DNA from: Actinomycetes bacterium
GTDB lineage: Bacteria; Actinomycetota; Acidimicrobiia; Acidimicrobiales; Ilumatobacteraceae
DNA length: 64,000 nucleotides
NCBI GenBank assembly: GCA_025356335.1
Contig: JANXUF010000147.1
Coordinates: 1 to 64,000 of the forward strand
Direction: 5' to 3'
Positions 16,707-25,026 of this stretch are shown piece after piece (positions within the stretch are counted from its first letter, which is position 1; each line of letters opens with the position of its first letter). Made by a program: the position numbers and the translations under genes. The notes beneath the pieces are model-generated. The model had not been told where the DNA came from, ran no database searches, and saw nothing but the letters and a program-made list of their open reading frames with translations.

Positions 16707-17912
16707 TCAGCCGAGTGTCATATTCGGTTCTCCGGCGGCGTCGAGGCCAGTGCCGCGGCTGCAGATGCCACCGCGCGGTGTGCCGCCGTTGAACGCTTGA
16801 CGCACGCAGTTGCGCAACGCCTTCTCGCCCCACCAGTTCGGGTGCAGCGATTCCTGGATCTGGTACGGGCCGGCGAGGGTCGAAACGGTGCGGATCTGTT
16901 CGATCCATTCCGAGGCGTCCGATGCTCCGGCCGATGTCCAGTTGGCGATCGATCCACTGGGCACCAGGTTGACCGTGTTCTCGCAGAGCCTGCGGCCGTT
17001 GAACGCTGCAGCGACGTCGAGGACCTTGGCGCCGGACGCGTTGGCGGCGTTCTTGACCGCATTGTTGATCGTCACGAGTGCCGTGCTGTTGGCCCAGTTG
17101 GCGTCGTTGTTCCAGAAGCCGCACCCTCCGGTACTCTGTCGCGTGAAACCCGACTGCGAATAGCGGAAGCCTGACGCCGGCGGGACCGGCGACGGGTACG
17201 TCTGCTGGACGATCGTGTACTGCTCGGTCGAGTACCCGGCCTTCGACATCGCCGTGCGGATATTGGCGATCGCCGCACGGATCGCGGTCGTCTGCGTGGC
17301 GACGTTCGAACTCGTGAAGTTGGCCGAGACCGACGAATCGTCGTGGCAGTAGTTCGGCCACCACGACGGAGATGTCAGGAAATCGACGACGCACGACTGG
17401 ATGATGTCGGCGAAGTTGAAGTTGTTGCCACCGATCGAGAGTTGCACCATCGTGACGTTGTGGGTTGCCGCGAAGTTCTGCAACATCAGCGCCTGACCCT
17501 GGTTGGCACCGGAGTCGTAGAAGTCGATGCCGGGTTTGAAGTCGCCGTTGGAACTCGTGAACGTGCTGGTCTTCGCACCGGAGCACGCCAGGTTGAGGCT
17601 GCCGACATCTGCGCCGATGGTGATCTCGGCAGCGATCGAGCGGTGGCAACCGGGAATGGTCTCAGCGGTGTGTGTGGCGTTGTCGAAGTAGGCCGCCGAC
17701 CCGCCAGCATCGGTGAGCGACGAACTGCTGTTGGTATTGCCGGCCCATCGACCACCCTCGCCGGATATGTAGGAGTCTCCGAGGGCGACGACCCAGGGTG
17801 TGCCAGACCCGGCACGGTCCGCATGCGCTGGCTGCGCGCCGAAGGCCGGAACGAGCGCGATGACAGCGAGCGCGCCGATGCCAAGACGTGAAAATGTGCG
17901 CGAAGCCCGCAT
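16707..17912 (-). CDS. Secreted SGNH/GDSL hydrolase
   Basis: A 401-residue extracellular esterase or lipase of the SGNH fold. The signal peptide ends near AHA31. Block I is GDSYISGEGG with nucleophile Ser47, the oxyanion Gly and Asn follow in LACSGAKT and SIGGNNFNF, and the C-terminal His lies in ESLHPNWWG. The preceding catalytic acid is Glu or absent, as in the Streptomyces ESLHPN type. Cysteine pairs suggest disulfides. ATG 17912 has the ribosome site AAAGGGG 10 nt upstream, and a TACGCT -10 box further up. It is divergent from the SDR at 18023. Confidence 0.88.
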   Translation of the reverse strand: MRASRTFSRLGIGALAVIALVPAFGAQPAHADRAGSGTPWVVALGDSYISGEGGRWAGNTNSSSSLTDAGGSAAYFDNATHTAETIPGCHRSIAAEITIGADVGSLNLACSGAKTSTFTSSNGDFKPGIDFYDSGANQGQALMLQNFAATHNVTMVQLSIGGNNFNFADIIQSCVVDFLTSPSWWPNYCHDDSSVSANFTSSNVATQTTAIRAAIANIRTAMSKAGYSTEQYTIVQQTYPSPVPPASGFRYSQSGFTRQSTGGCGFWNNDANWANSTALVTINNAVKNAANASGAKVLDVAAAFNGRRLCENTVNLVPSGSIANWTSAGASDASEWIEQIRTVSTLAGPYQIQESLHPNWWGEKALRNCVRQAFNGGTPRGGICSRGTGLDAAGEPNMTLG

Positions 17913-18008
17913 GGATCATCATCCCCTTTGATGTGTGACGTCCGGAGCGTAGCGCTCCACGGTCTGCAGGGCCAGTGGTCATTTTGCACTGCCAGATCGG
18001 CGGGTTCG

Positions 18009-18014
18009 TAGACT
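18009..18014 (+). promoter_or_regulatory. -10 element of the SDR gene (leaderless)
   Basis: TAGACT is followed by 8 nt and ATG 18023. It supports this start over the longer open frame that begins at 17975. Confidence 0.5.
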
Positions 18015-18022
18015 GCGGAGCG

Positions 18023-19078
18023 ATGACGATGCTCGACGAGGCCGGTGCGACGCTGCTCACGGGTGGATCGAGCAACCTCGGCAAGCGGGTCGCCGCCCGC
18101 CTGACAGCCGATGGCGTGAACGTCACGGCGCTGACGTTGACGGACCTGTCGAGGGTGAACCCGATCGAGCGCGGCGACGGCGACTCGACCGGCGATCGGA
18201 TGCGGCAGGTACCGGCGACATGCCTCGTCCATCTCCTGTCAGGCGATCACGACGCGCTCGCCGATCGACGGCTCAACGCCGTCGAAGTCGCAGAGGACGC
18301 GCTTGCAGTGGCTACCGCTGCCGGCGTCACCCACGTCGTGCTGTTGTCTTCGGCGATGGCTTATGGTGCCTGGCCGAACAATCCGGTGCCGTTGACCGAG
18401 GACAGCCCGCTGCGCCCGAATTTCGGGTTCGCCTTTGCCAGGCAGCTCGCGCAGGTCGAATATCGACTCGATCGTTGGCGTGCTGCCGTCGAAGGCAGGA
18501 CGGTCACGGTGCTGCGACCGGCGCTGTCGATGGCTGCAGACGGAGCCGGCACGGTCGTTCGGGCACTCGCCGCCGGCATGGGAATGCGCGTCGACGAGCA
18601 CGACGAGCCGACGCAGTTCCTCCATCTGGACGACCTCGTCAGCGCCATCACCCTGGCCCACGATCGTCGCCTCGACGGGGTCTTCAACGTCGCCCCGGAC
18701 GGCTTCGTCGCCGCCGAAACGGTCCGTGCGCTGTCCGGCAGCCGCTCGATCCGCCTACCGGAGCGCATCGCCTATCCGCTGGCCGCGCTGCGTTGGCGAT
18801 TTCAGCGCGGCCCGATTCCTCCCGGTCTGTTCCGCTACGTCCGCTACCCGTGGATCGTTGCCAACGATCGGATCAGAGCCCAGGGTTGGAAACCGACATC
18901 GACGAACGAGCAGGTCTACGTCGAAGGGACCGAGCCGAAGTGGTGGACGATGATGACGCCGAAGCGCAAGCAGGAACTCTCACTCGGCGGCAGCGGTGCA
19001 GCCGTGGCTGTCGTCGCCGGGATGGCCGCCACCATCATCCGCAGAGCGCGCCGCCGCGCCGCCGCCGCCAGGCAATAG
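18023..19078 (+). CDS. Atypical NAD-dependent epimerase/dehydratase-like SDR with C-terminal membrane segment
   Basis: A 351-residue extended-SDR protein. The N-terminal dinucleotide loop is TGGSSNLG, with Ser in place of the middle Gly. The usual YxxxK catalytic pair is absent: the equivalent stretch reads NFGFAFARQLAQVE, so classical oxidoreductase activity is unlikely. LRPALSMA and HLDDLVSAI fit the family later on. The C-terminus ends in a hydrophobic helix and a basic Arg/Ala tail, probably a membrane anchor. The role is unknown; it may only bind a nucleotide or be a structural paralogue. Confidence 0.78.
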   Translation: MTMLDEAGATLLTGGSSNLGKRVAARLTADGVNVTALTLTDLSRVNPIERGDGDSTGDRMRQVPATCLVHLLSGDHDALADRRLNAVEVAEDALAVATAAGVTHVVLLSSAMAYGAWPNNPVPLTEDSPLRPNFGFAFARQLAQVEYRLDRWRAAVEGRTVTVLRPALSMAADGAGTVVRALAAGMGMRVDEHDEPTQFLHLDDLVSAITLAHDRRLDGVFNVAPDGFVAAETVRALSGSRSIRLPERIAYPLAALRWRFQRGPIPPGLFRYVRYPWIVANDRIRAQGWKPTSTNEQVYVEGTEPKWWTMMTPKRKQELSLGGSGAAVAVVAGMAATIIRRARRRAAAARQ

Positions 19079-19102
19079 CGCCGACATCGGCTGGACGGCA
19101 GT

Positions 19103-20554
19103 TCAGGCAGCGATAGCGAGGGTGACGATCGCGTGGACGACCGTCGTCGAGCCCGGCACCCGATAGCCGATGTCGATGACCGCTCCGGCCTGACCGGCGT
19201 GGACCAACTTGGCGAGTTGATCGATCGACGAGATCGGCTTGTCGGCGTAGGAGACGATCAGGTCGCCAGGCAGCAGGCCCGCCGACTGCGCAGGTGAGCC
19301 CACCACGACGGCGGTGATCTTGACTCCGTCGACGGTGTCGCCGCCGAGGATGCCGAACCACCCTGCTGTGGGCGCGGTCGACGATCCGGCCGGCGATGTG
19401 GCCGGGCGTGGATTCACCATCGTGGTGCTCGCCAGTTGTTGGCTCGACGGCGTCGTTGCCGGTTGCGACGATGTCGTCGCGGAGGGCATCGACATCGTCT
19501 CCGGAGATGGCGTCGAGGTCGAGTCGGTTTTCGGGTCAGACGGGTTGCTGCGTATCCCGGACGTTGCCGGACTCTCTGCGCGGTCCGAATGGAAGCTGCC
19601 GATCACCGTCGCCAGTTGCACGACGTGGGCGTAACCGGTCGTCCATGTTGTCAGACCGACGACTGCACCGTCGCTCGTCATGATCGCCGAACCCTCTGGA
19701 ATCTTGCCGGCGTCGTTGTCGATGTCCGTACCGGTGGGCTTGTCCGCTGCCTCGTCGAGGGTCACGACCATTCCATCGCTGCGCAGGGACAACGTGCAGG
19801 GCTTCTCCTGCCCATTGACATCGACCGTGTAGTCCGACTCGCTCGAATCGACTGCTGCGACCGTTGGCGCGTCGGTCGGTGAATCGAGCGCCACGAGGGC
19901 AACCCCTGATTCTGGATGGATCTCGACGACCTCGCCGGTGCGCTTTTCGCCCAGTGGGAGCACGACGTCGAGATGGGCGTGATTCGTCAAGCCCTTCGAG
20001 GTGGTGATCACCTCCGAGCCGTCGTTGACGGCGACACCGGATCGACGCAGACGTTGGGCAACTGATTGCGCGGCGGACGACGCAGCATTCTTCACGCGGG
20101 TCGTCACCGACGCCGCAGCAACCGTCGTGGTGGTGATTGCCTCCGTCACGAACACGCCGGCGGTTGCCGCCGCGGCGCCGTGATCGATGGTGGGAGCAGG
20201 TGCCGCAGCGGCTGTCGTACCGTGGGAGATCTCGCTCGACAGGCTCACCTGCTGGGCGCGTACCGCGGTCGTCGACTGCACGCTCGCCGAACGGCCGGCG
20301 CCTTCGGCGGTGACGAGACGGACGAGGACGACGGCGAACGCCAGGCCGATCACGGCACTGGCAGCGAGCAGGTTCCGTCCCGGGTAGGTCGCAGTCTCGA
20401 TGTGATGGACCAGCGGGCCGAGTTCAGAAGGATGCCGCCACGGGCGTTCGTAGGCCGAGATCGGGGCGGGAGCGGGGTCGATATCTCCGTCGGCCCAGTC
20501 ATCGGGGAATTCGCCGGATGTGTCATCCGATTCGTTGTTCCCCTTCCGCGTCAC
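19103..20554 (-). CDS. Membrane-anchored HtrA-like protein with PDZ domain, protease core degenerate
   Basis: A 483-residue protein with an acidic cytoplasmic N-terminus (about 60 residues), one transmembrane helix (LLAASAVIGLAFAVVLVRLV), an Ala/Thr-rich stretch, a trypsin-like domain (about 165-310), a Thr/Ser/Pro-rich linker and a PDZ domain (about 385-483, with GLLPGDLIVSYADKPISS). The protease motifs are missing: the His position reads GLTNHAHLDVV, the Asp position is ESGVALVAL and the GNSGG serine site is IPEGSAIM. It is probably a non-proteolytic scaffold or sensor. GTG 20554 has TATTCT 8 nt upstream. Confidence 0.82.
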   Translation of the reverse strand: MTRKGNNESDDTSGEFPDDWADGDIDPAPAPISAYERPWRHPSELGPLVHHIETATYPGRNLLAASAVIGLAFAVVLVRLVTAEGAGRSASVQSTTAVRAQQVSLSSEISHGTTAAAAPAPTIDHGAAAATAGVFVTEAITTTTVAAASVTTRVKNAASSAAQSVAQRLRRSGVAVNDGSEVITTSKGLTNHAHLDVVLPLGEKRTGEVVEIHPESGVALVALDSPTDAPTVAAVDSSESDYTVDVNGQEKPCTLSLRSDGMVVTLDEAADKPTGTDIDNDAGKIPEGSAIMTSDGAVVGLTTWTTGYAHVVQLATVIGSFHSDRAESPATSGIRSNPSDPKTDSTSTPSPETMSMPSATTSSQPATTPSSQQLASTTMVNPRPATSPAGSSTAPTAGWFGILGGDTVDGVKITAVVVGSPAQSAGLLPGDLIVSYADKPISSIDQLAKLVHAGQAGAVIDIGYRVPGSTTVVHAIVTLAIAA

Positions 20555-20599
20555 GGCTCGACAGAATACCGACCACGGACCAAGTTGTGTTGGCGGGGC

Positions 20600-20605
20600 T
20601 ACGCT
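20600..20605 (+). promoter_or_regulatory. -10 element of moaE (leaderless)
   Basis: TACGCT ends 7 nt before GTG 20613. No ribosome site is present, which supports this start within a longer open frame from 20520. Confidence 0.55.
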
Positions 20606-20612
20606 GCCACGG

Positions 20613-21185
20613 GTGACGTCGCGTGCAACCGGTGATACCTGGGTCGAACTGACCGAGGACGAGTTGCAGATCGGCGACCTCTACGACTGGGCTGTTCGCC
20701 CGGATTGCGGTGCGGTCGTGCTGTTCTCCGGGACCGTGCGTGATCACGCCGACGGTCGGGCCGACGTGCAGCGGTTGATCTACGAAGCGTACGAGGAACA
20801 CGCTGTGGGACGGATGGGCGACATCGTCGGTGAGATCCGCACTCGGTGGCCGCAGACGGGCAACGTCGCTCTCGTCCATCGAATCGGCAGTCTCGAGCTC
20901 GAGGAGTCGTCTGTCGTCGTCGCCGTGTCGTCGCCCCATCGGCCAGAGGCATTCGAAGCGGCACGCTTCGGCATCGATGCACTGAAGGCGAGTGTGCCGA
21001 TCTGGAAGCAGGAAATCTGGAATGGCGGCACCGACTGGGCGCTCGGAGCGCAGCATGTCACCGCTCCGGAGACGGTGCTCGACGGACGCTCCACGAGCGA
21101 CGAGGTCGATGCGTCGGTCGATGCGCCGGTAAATGCGCCGGTCGATGCGCCGGTCGATGCGCCGGTCGACGAGCACAGCATATGA
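20613..21185 (+). CDS. moaE: Molybdopterin synthase catalytic subunit MoaE
   Basis: MoaE forms molybdopterin from cyclic pyranopterin monophosphate using sulfur from MoaD thiocarboxylate. Recognised motifs are GAVVLFSGTVRDHADG, LIYEAYEEHA, VALVHRIGSLELEE, SSPHRPEAFEAARFGID and the active-site region LKASVPIWKQEIW. The core ends near residue 150. About 35 further residues include five copies of a 12-nt repeat giving VDAP-type tetrapeptides, not part of the family. The start is GTG 20613. Its stop overlaps the next ATG (ATGA). No other molybdopterin gene is in the window. Confidence 0.9.
   Translation: MTSRATGDTWVELTEDELQIGDLYDWAVRPDCGAVVLFSGTVRDHADGRADVQRLIYEAYEEHAVGRMGDIVGEIRTRWPQTGNVALVHRIGSLELEESSVVVAVSSPHRPEAFEAARFGIDALKASVPIWKQEIWNGGTDWALGAQHVTAPETVLDGRSTSDEVDASVDAPVNAPVDAPVDAPVDEHSI
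21105..21164 (+). repeat. 12-bp tandem repeat in the 3' end of moaE
   Basis: Five copies of GTCGATGCGCCG (one with TCG, one with AAA changes) run in frame and encode VDAS-VDAP-VNAP-VDAP-VDAP. Near-identity between copies suggests recent slippage expansion. Confidence 0.85.
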
Positions 21186-21538
21186 CGCCGTTCATCATCG
21201 TTGCCGCTGTCCTGCTCCTTGCTGCCGCCGTCACCTTCGTGTTGCGCCGCCGAGCCGGCACCGGTGGGCTCGAGGGCGTGCGCGGCTTCCGCCGCCACAT
21301 GGATGCGCTGTCGTCGGAGGCGCGCCGCGATGTCATCGGCAGGCTGCAGTCGAACGAGTGGCCCGCTGAGCAGCAACTGCAGACGCGGGGAATCGCCGGA
21401 CAACCAGGTGTGGGTGGCAGAATGAACGCCGAGGCTGGCGAGCCGGCAGCACGTGGCGTCTCAGACGACGTCACGGAGGCCGTGCCCGGCACGCCGGACC
21501 AGCAGCGCAACGGTGAAGGCACGGAGGCCAAAGGGTGA
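21182..21538 (+). CDS. Small single-pass membrane protein of unknown function
   Basis: A 118-residue protein with an N-terminal transmembrane helix (residues 3-21, FIIVAAVLLLAAAVTFVL), a stop-transfer Arg cluster, and a cytoplasmic part with a possible helix RGFRRHMDALSSEARRDVIGRL. The remainder is polar and low complexity. I recognise no family. The ATG overlaps the moaE stop and its own stop lies 17 nt before mreB, so it is translationally coupled inside moaE-mreB. A role in envelope or MreB anchoring is possible from position only. Confidence 0.75.
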   Translation: MTPFIIVAAVLLLAAAVTFVLRRRAGTGGLEGVRGFRRHMDALSSEARRDVIGRLQSNEWPAEQQLQTRGIAGQPGVGGRMNAEAGEPAARGVSDDVTEAVPGTPDQQRNGEGTEAKG

Positions 21539-21555
21539 CAAAAGGGTGATTCGCT

Positions 21556-22560
21556 CTGGCTCGTGACCTCGCTATCGACTTGGGTACCGCAAACACGTTG
21601 GTGTACATGAAGGGCCGCGGCATCGTGCTCAACGAGCCCTCTGTCATCGCCCTCAACCGCCAAACCGGTGACGTGTTGGCGACGGGTCGCGAGGCCTGGC
21701 AGATGATCGGCCGCACGCCGGGCTACATCGTTGCCGTTCGTCCGCTCCGTGGAGGGGCGATCACCGACTTCGACATCACCGAACGGATGATCCGTCTGCT
21801 GTTGCAGCGTGTCGGTGTCACCCGGTTCAACCGTCCGAAGGTCGTCATCTGCGTCCCGTCGGCGATCACCGAAGTCGAACGTCGCGCCGTCACGGACGCA
21901 GCCCGTCGTGCCGGGGCCGCCGACGCCCAGTTGATCGAGCAGCCGATGGCCGCAGCGATCGGGGCCGACCTGCCGATCGACGAGCCGGTCGGCAATATGG
22001 TCATCGACGTCGGCGGTGGCACGAGCGAAACGGCAGTGATCTCACTCGGCGGCATCGTCGCCCTCGAGGCCGTTCGAGTCGGCAGTTTCGATATCGACGC
22101 CGCCATCCAGAACTACGTCAGGCGCGAACACGGCATCGCCATCGGCGAACGCACCGCAGAGGAAATCAAGGTGGCGATCGGTTCTGCCGATCCCACCGAT
22201 GAGGAAACACAGGCCGAGGTCCGTGGACGCGACCTGATGAGCGGATTGCCGAAAGTCGTCACGCTGACACCGGAGGAAATCCGTATGGCGATCGAAGATG
22301 TCGTTGCGGCGATAGTCCAGTCGGTCATCCGCTGCCTGTCCAAGGCGCCCGCCGAACTGGCGCAGGACTTCTTGATCCGCGGCATGTTCCTCTGCGGCGG
22401 CGGCGGGATGCTCAGAGGGTTGAAGGAGCGGATCGAACGCGAAACGCAGGTGCCGGTGCACATGTCACCGATGCCGCTCGAGGCGGTCGTGCTCGGCGCC
22501 GGTCACTGCATCGAACACTACGAAGCACTGAAGAGCATGTTCATGGGGGCGCGGCGCTAG
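21556..22560 (+). CDS. mreB: Rod-shape actin homologue MreB, with a CTG start codon
   Basis: MreB polymerises under the membrane and directs lateral wall synthesis. The actin-fold motifs are phosphate 1 DLAIDLGTANTLVY, phosphate 2 VIDVGGGTSETAVIS, connect 1 IEQPMAAAIGADLP and adenosine LCGGGGMLRGL; 334 residues is normal. An in-frame TGA at 21547 rules out earlier starts. ATG and GTG are absent before the phosphate-1 loop, and the TTG at 21580 would cut through it. CTG 21556 gives the family-typical N-terminus MARDLAIDLG and has AAGGG about 9 nt upstream. mreC, mreD and penicillin-binding protein genes are not adjacent. Confidence 0.93.
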   Translation: MARDLAIDLGTANTLVYMKGRGIVLNEPSVIALNRQTGDVLATGREAWQMIGRTPGYIVAVRPLRGGAITDFDITERMIRLLLQRVGVTRFNRPKVVICVPSAITEVERRAVTDAARRAGAADAQLIEQPMAAAIGADLPIDEPVGNMVIDVGGGTSETAVISLGGIVALEAVRVGSFDIDAAIQNYVRREHGIAIGERTAEEIKVAIGSADPTDEETQAEVRGRDLMSGLPKVVTLTPEEIRMAIEDVVAAIVQSVIRCLSKAPAELAQDFLIRGMFLCGGGGMLRGLKERIERETQVPVHMSPMPLEAVVLGAGHCIEHYEALKSMFMGARR

Positions 22561-22593
22561 CGCTGAGGGCGCGGTGACGGGCGGGCTTCGGAG

Positions 22594-22599
22594 TACCGT
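22594..22599 (+). promoter_or_regulatory. -10 element of the RNB gene (leaderless)
   Basis: TACCGT is followed by 7 nt and ATG 22607, which decides this start against an upstream start at 22574. Confidence 0.55.
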
Positions 22600-22606
22600 T
22601 CGGCTG

Positions 22607-24058
22607 ATGAGTGCGGTATTTGACGAGGTTGCTGTTGTTGCGGCTGGTTTGGCTGCGATCCGTGAGCAGATGCAGGTGCCGGGTGCCTTCCCGGCGGAGG
22701 TCGAGGAGGCGGCGGCACAGGCGGCGGCCACGACCCTCGCCACGCAGACCGATCCGCCTCGGACCGACATGACCGATGTCGACTTCGTCACGCTCGATCC
22801 AGCGACGTCGACCGACCTCGACCAGGCGTTCTGGATCGACACCGAGGGCGACGTGCTCGTCCTTCGCTATGCGATCGCCGATGTGCCGGCCTTCGTCGTG
22901 TCCGGCGGCGTGATCGAAGCGGAGGCGTGGCGCCGCGGCGAGACGATCTACCTGCCGGACGCCAAGGCCGGTGTCTACCCGTCCTCGTTGTCCGAGGCTG
23001 CCGCCAGCCTGTTGCCGGACGGCAAGCGACCGGCCATCGTCTTGAGCGTGGCGCTCGACCCCGAAGGACAGGCGACGTTGCGGTCGGTCGAACGGGCGAT
23101 CATCGCCAGCCGGGCGAAACTCGCCTACGAAACGGCGACGTCGTCGATCCTGCCTCCAGGATTCGACGAGTTCTCCAAGCGGGTCACCAACGCCGAGGAC
23201 CGACGCGGTGCCAGCCGTGTGCAGTTCCCAGAGCAGGACGTGATTGCCGACCCGGATCGTCCCGGCTGCTACCGCTTGCAGCTCCGGACGGCACTGCCGA
23301 TCGAAGACTCCAATGCGGCGATGTCGCTTGCGGCCAACCTGGCGGTCGCCGAGGCGATGTTGAAGGCCGGCACCGGGCTGTTCCGGGTGATGGACGCGCC
23401 GGACGACAAGGACGTGCAGGGACTGCATCACATCGCCAACGCCCTCGGCATTCTGTGGCCGGCAACGGAGCCGCTGCTCGACCTGCAGCGACGCCTCGAC
23501 CCGGCAAAGCCGCACCATCAGGCGATGCTGCTGGCGATCCGTCGGGCGGGTGGCGGCGCGAGTTACGAACCGTTGACACCCGGCAACGTTCCGTGGCATG
23601 CAGCGATGGCTGCCACCTACGCCCACACGACAGCGCCGCTGCGCCGCCTCGCCGACCGCTATGTGCTGGAGGCCTCGTTGGCGATCTCCGCCGGCCGGCC
23701 GGTTCCGCCGTCGGTGACGACGGCCTTCTCGAAACTGCATGACGTGATGGAGGCGTCGGAACAGAAGGCCTCGAAGGTCGATCACGCGGTGATCGAACTC
23801 CTCGAAGCAGTCACGCTGGCGTCGCACGTCGGCGAACAGTTCCGCGCCGTCGTCATCGACAACGACCATGACGGAGCAAAGATCCAATTGCTCGACGAGC
23901 CGGTGATCGCCAAGGTCGACGCAGACCACCTGGACCCCGGCGCGCAGATCGACGTCACCCTCGTCTCCGCAGATCCCGTCGCCAGACGCACGGCATTCGA
24001 ATTCACGAAGCGGCACCCATCGTCGATGGGCCCCCAAACCTCGGGCCCGCCGACGTGA
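22607..24058 (+). CDS. RNB-domain exoribonuclease (RNase II/R-like, short form)
   Basis: A 483-residue 3'-5' exoribonuclease acting on single-stranded RNA in the cytoplasm. The RNB core starts near residue 50 with FVTLDPATSTDLDQAFWID, which holds the magnesium-binding Asp cluster; YAIADVPAFV, YPSSLSEAAASLLPDGKRPA and the late TTAPLRRLADRYV follow. The N-terminal cold-shock domains and the S1 domain of full RNase R are missing or reduced, as is usual in the short actinobacterial form. The C-terminal 100 residues may hold a small OB-like domain. It starts 47 nt after mreB. Confidence 0.88.
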   Translation: MSAVFDEVAVVAAGLAAIREQMQVPGAFPAEVEEAAAQAAATTLATQTDPPRTDMTDVDFVTLDPATSTDLDQAFWIDTEGDVLVLRYAIADVPAFVVSGGVIEAEAWRRGETIYLPDAKAGVYPSSLSEAAASLLPDGKRPAIVLSVALDPEGQATLRSVERAIIASRAKLAYETATSSILPPGFDEFSKRVTNAEDRRGASRVQFPEQDVIADPDRPGCYRLQLRTALPIEDSNAAMSLAANLAVAEAMLKAGTGLFRVMDAPDDKDVQGLHHIANALGILWPATEPLLDLQRRLDPAKPHHQAMLLAIRRAGGGASYEPLTPGNVPWHAAMAATYAHTTAPLRRLADRYVLEASLAISAGRPVPPSVTTAFSKLHDVMEASEQKASKVDHAVIELLEAVTLASHVGEQFRAVVIDNDHDGAKIQLLDEPVIAKVDADHLDPGAQIDVTLVSADPVARRTAFEFTKRHPSSMGPQTSGPPT

Positions 24059-24093
24059 TGGGTCACTGTGCGGACGCGACGACGGGCGGCTCG

Positions 24094-24954
24094 TCAGCGC
24101 ATGACGCGGACGAGGCCCTCCTGCACGACCGTCACTGCGAGCAGTCCGTCGCGGGTGAAGATCGAGCCGGTTGCCAGGCCGCGTGACGAGGCGCTCGACG
24201 GTGTTATCTGATCGTAGAGCAGCCACTCGTCGGCGCGGAACGGCCGGTGGAACCACATCGCATGATCGAGGCTCGCCATTTGCAGGCCGCCGTTGTCCCA
24301 CTGCAGATCGTGCGGGCGGATGACCGTGTCGAGCAGCGTCAGGTCGGACGCATAGGTGACGACACAGGCATGCAGCGTCGGATCGTCCGGCAATGTGCCG
24401 TCGGCGCGCAACCACACCTGCTGGTGCAGATCGCCGACGCCGCGTCCCTCGAACGGACTGCCACCGACGTACCGCTGGTCGATCGGGCGCGGCCTGTCGA
24501 ACCATTCGCCCATCTGATCCTTGAACTGCGCCATGCGTGTCGGGAAGTCCGGCAACAACTCCGGATCGGTGACCACGGGCATCGGGATCTGATGGCTGAG
24601 GCCGGGTTCGGCGACGTGGAAGCTGGCCTGCAGGTTGAATATCGCCTGGCCGTGCTGGATGGCGACGACCCGCCGGGTCGTGAAACTCTTGCCATCACGC
24701 AATCGGTCGACTTCGTAGAGGATCGGGATCTTCGGGTCACCCGGGCGCAGGAAGTAGGCGTGGAGTGAGTGGATCAGGCGGTTCGGGTCGTCGACCGTGC
24801 GTGCACAGGCCACGAGCGCCTGACCGGCGACCTGGCCCCCGAAGACTCTCTGCTGGGTGACGTCGGGGGAGACGCCGCGGAAAATGTTGACTTCGATCGG
24901 TTCGAGGTCGAGCAACCTGACCAGGTCGTCGAGCGCCGCCTGCTGTTCTGGCAT
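24094..24954 (-). CDS. tesB: Acyl-CoA thioesterase II (TesB family)
   Basis: A 286-residue cytoplasmic thioesterase that hydrolyses acyl-CoA to free acid and CoA. It is a double hot-dog protein: the first hot-dog holds RVFGGQVAGQALVACARTV and LHAYFLRPGDPKIPILYEV, the second has LHACVVTYASDLTLLDT, SLDHAMWFHRPFRADEWLLYDQ and the closing GSIFTRDGLLAVTVVQEGLVR. These match TesB closely, including the Asp, Thr and Gln catalytic positions in the second half. ATG 24954 is preferred to far longer frames. It is divergent from the methyltransferase at 25027. Confidence 0.93.
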   Translation of the reverse strand: MPEQQAALDDLVRLLDLEPIEVNIFRGVSPDVTQQRVFGGQVAGQALVACARTVDDPNRLIHSLHAYFLRPGDPKIPILYEVDRLRDGKSFTTRRVVAIQHGQAIFNLQASFHVAEPGLSHQIPMPVVTDPELLPDFPTRMAQFKDQMGEWFDRPRPIDQRYVGGSPFEGRGVGDLHQQVWLRADGTLPDDPTLHACVVTYASDLTLLDTVIRPHDLQWDNGGLQMASLDHAMWFHRPFRADEWLLYDQITPSSASSRGLATGSIFTRDGLLAVTVVQEGLVRVMR

Positions 24955-25026
24955 CCCGGCAGTTTGGCATATCCGTCGTCGCCGCCTCGCTGTAAGCGGC
25001 CGGGCATCGATCGGTACGCTGACGTG

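Noticed and set aside
15361..17649. 762-codon version of the beta-helix lipoprotein
   Set aside because: The upstream part is antisense-frame shadow of the SGNH hydrolase; the lipobox start is at 16659.
22541..24505. 654-codon minus-strand open frame over the RNB gene and part of tesB
   Set aside because: It overlaps two well supported genes and shows no family motif.
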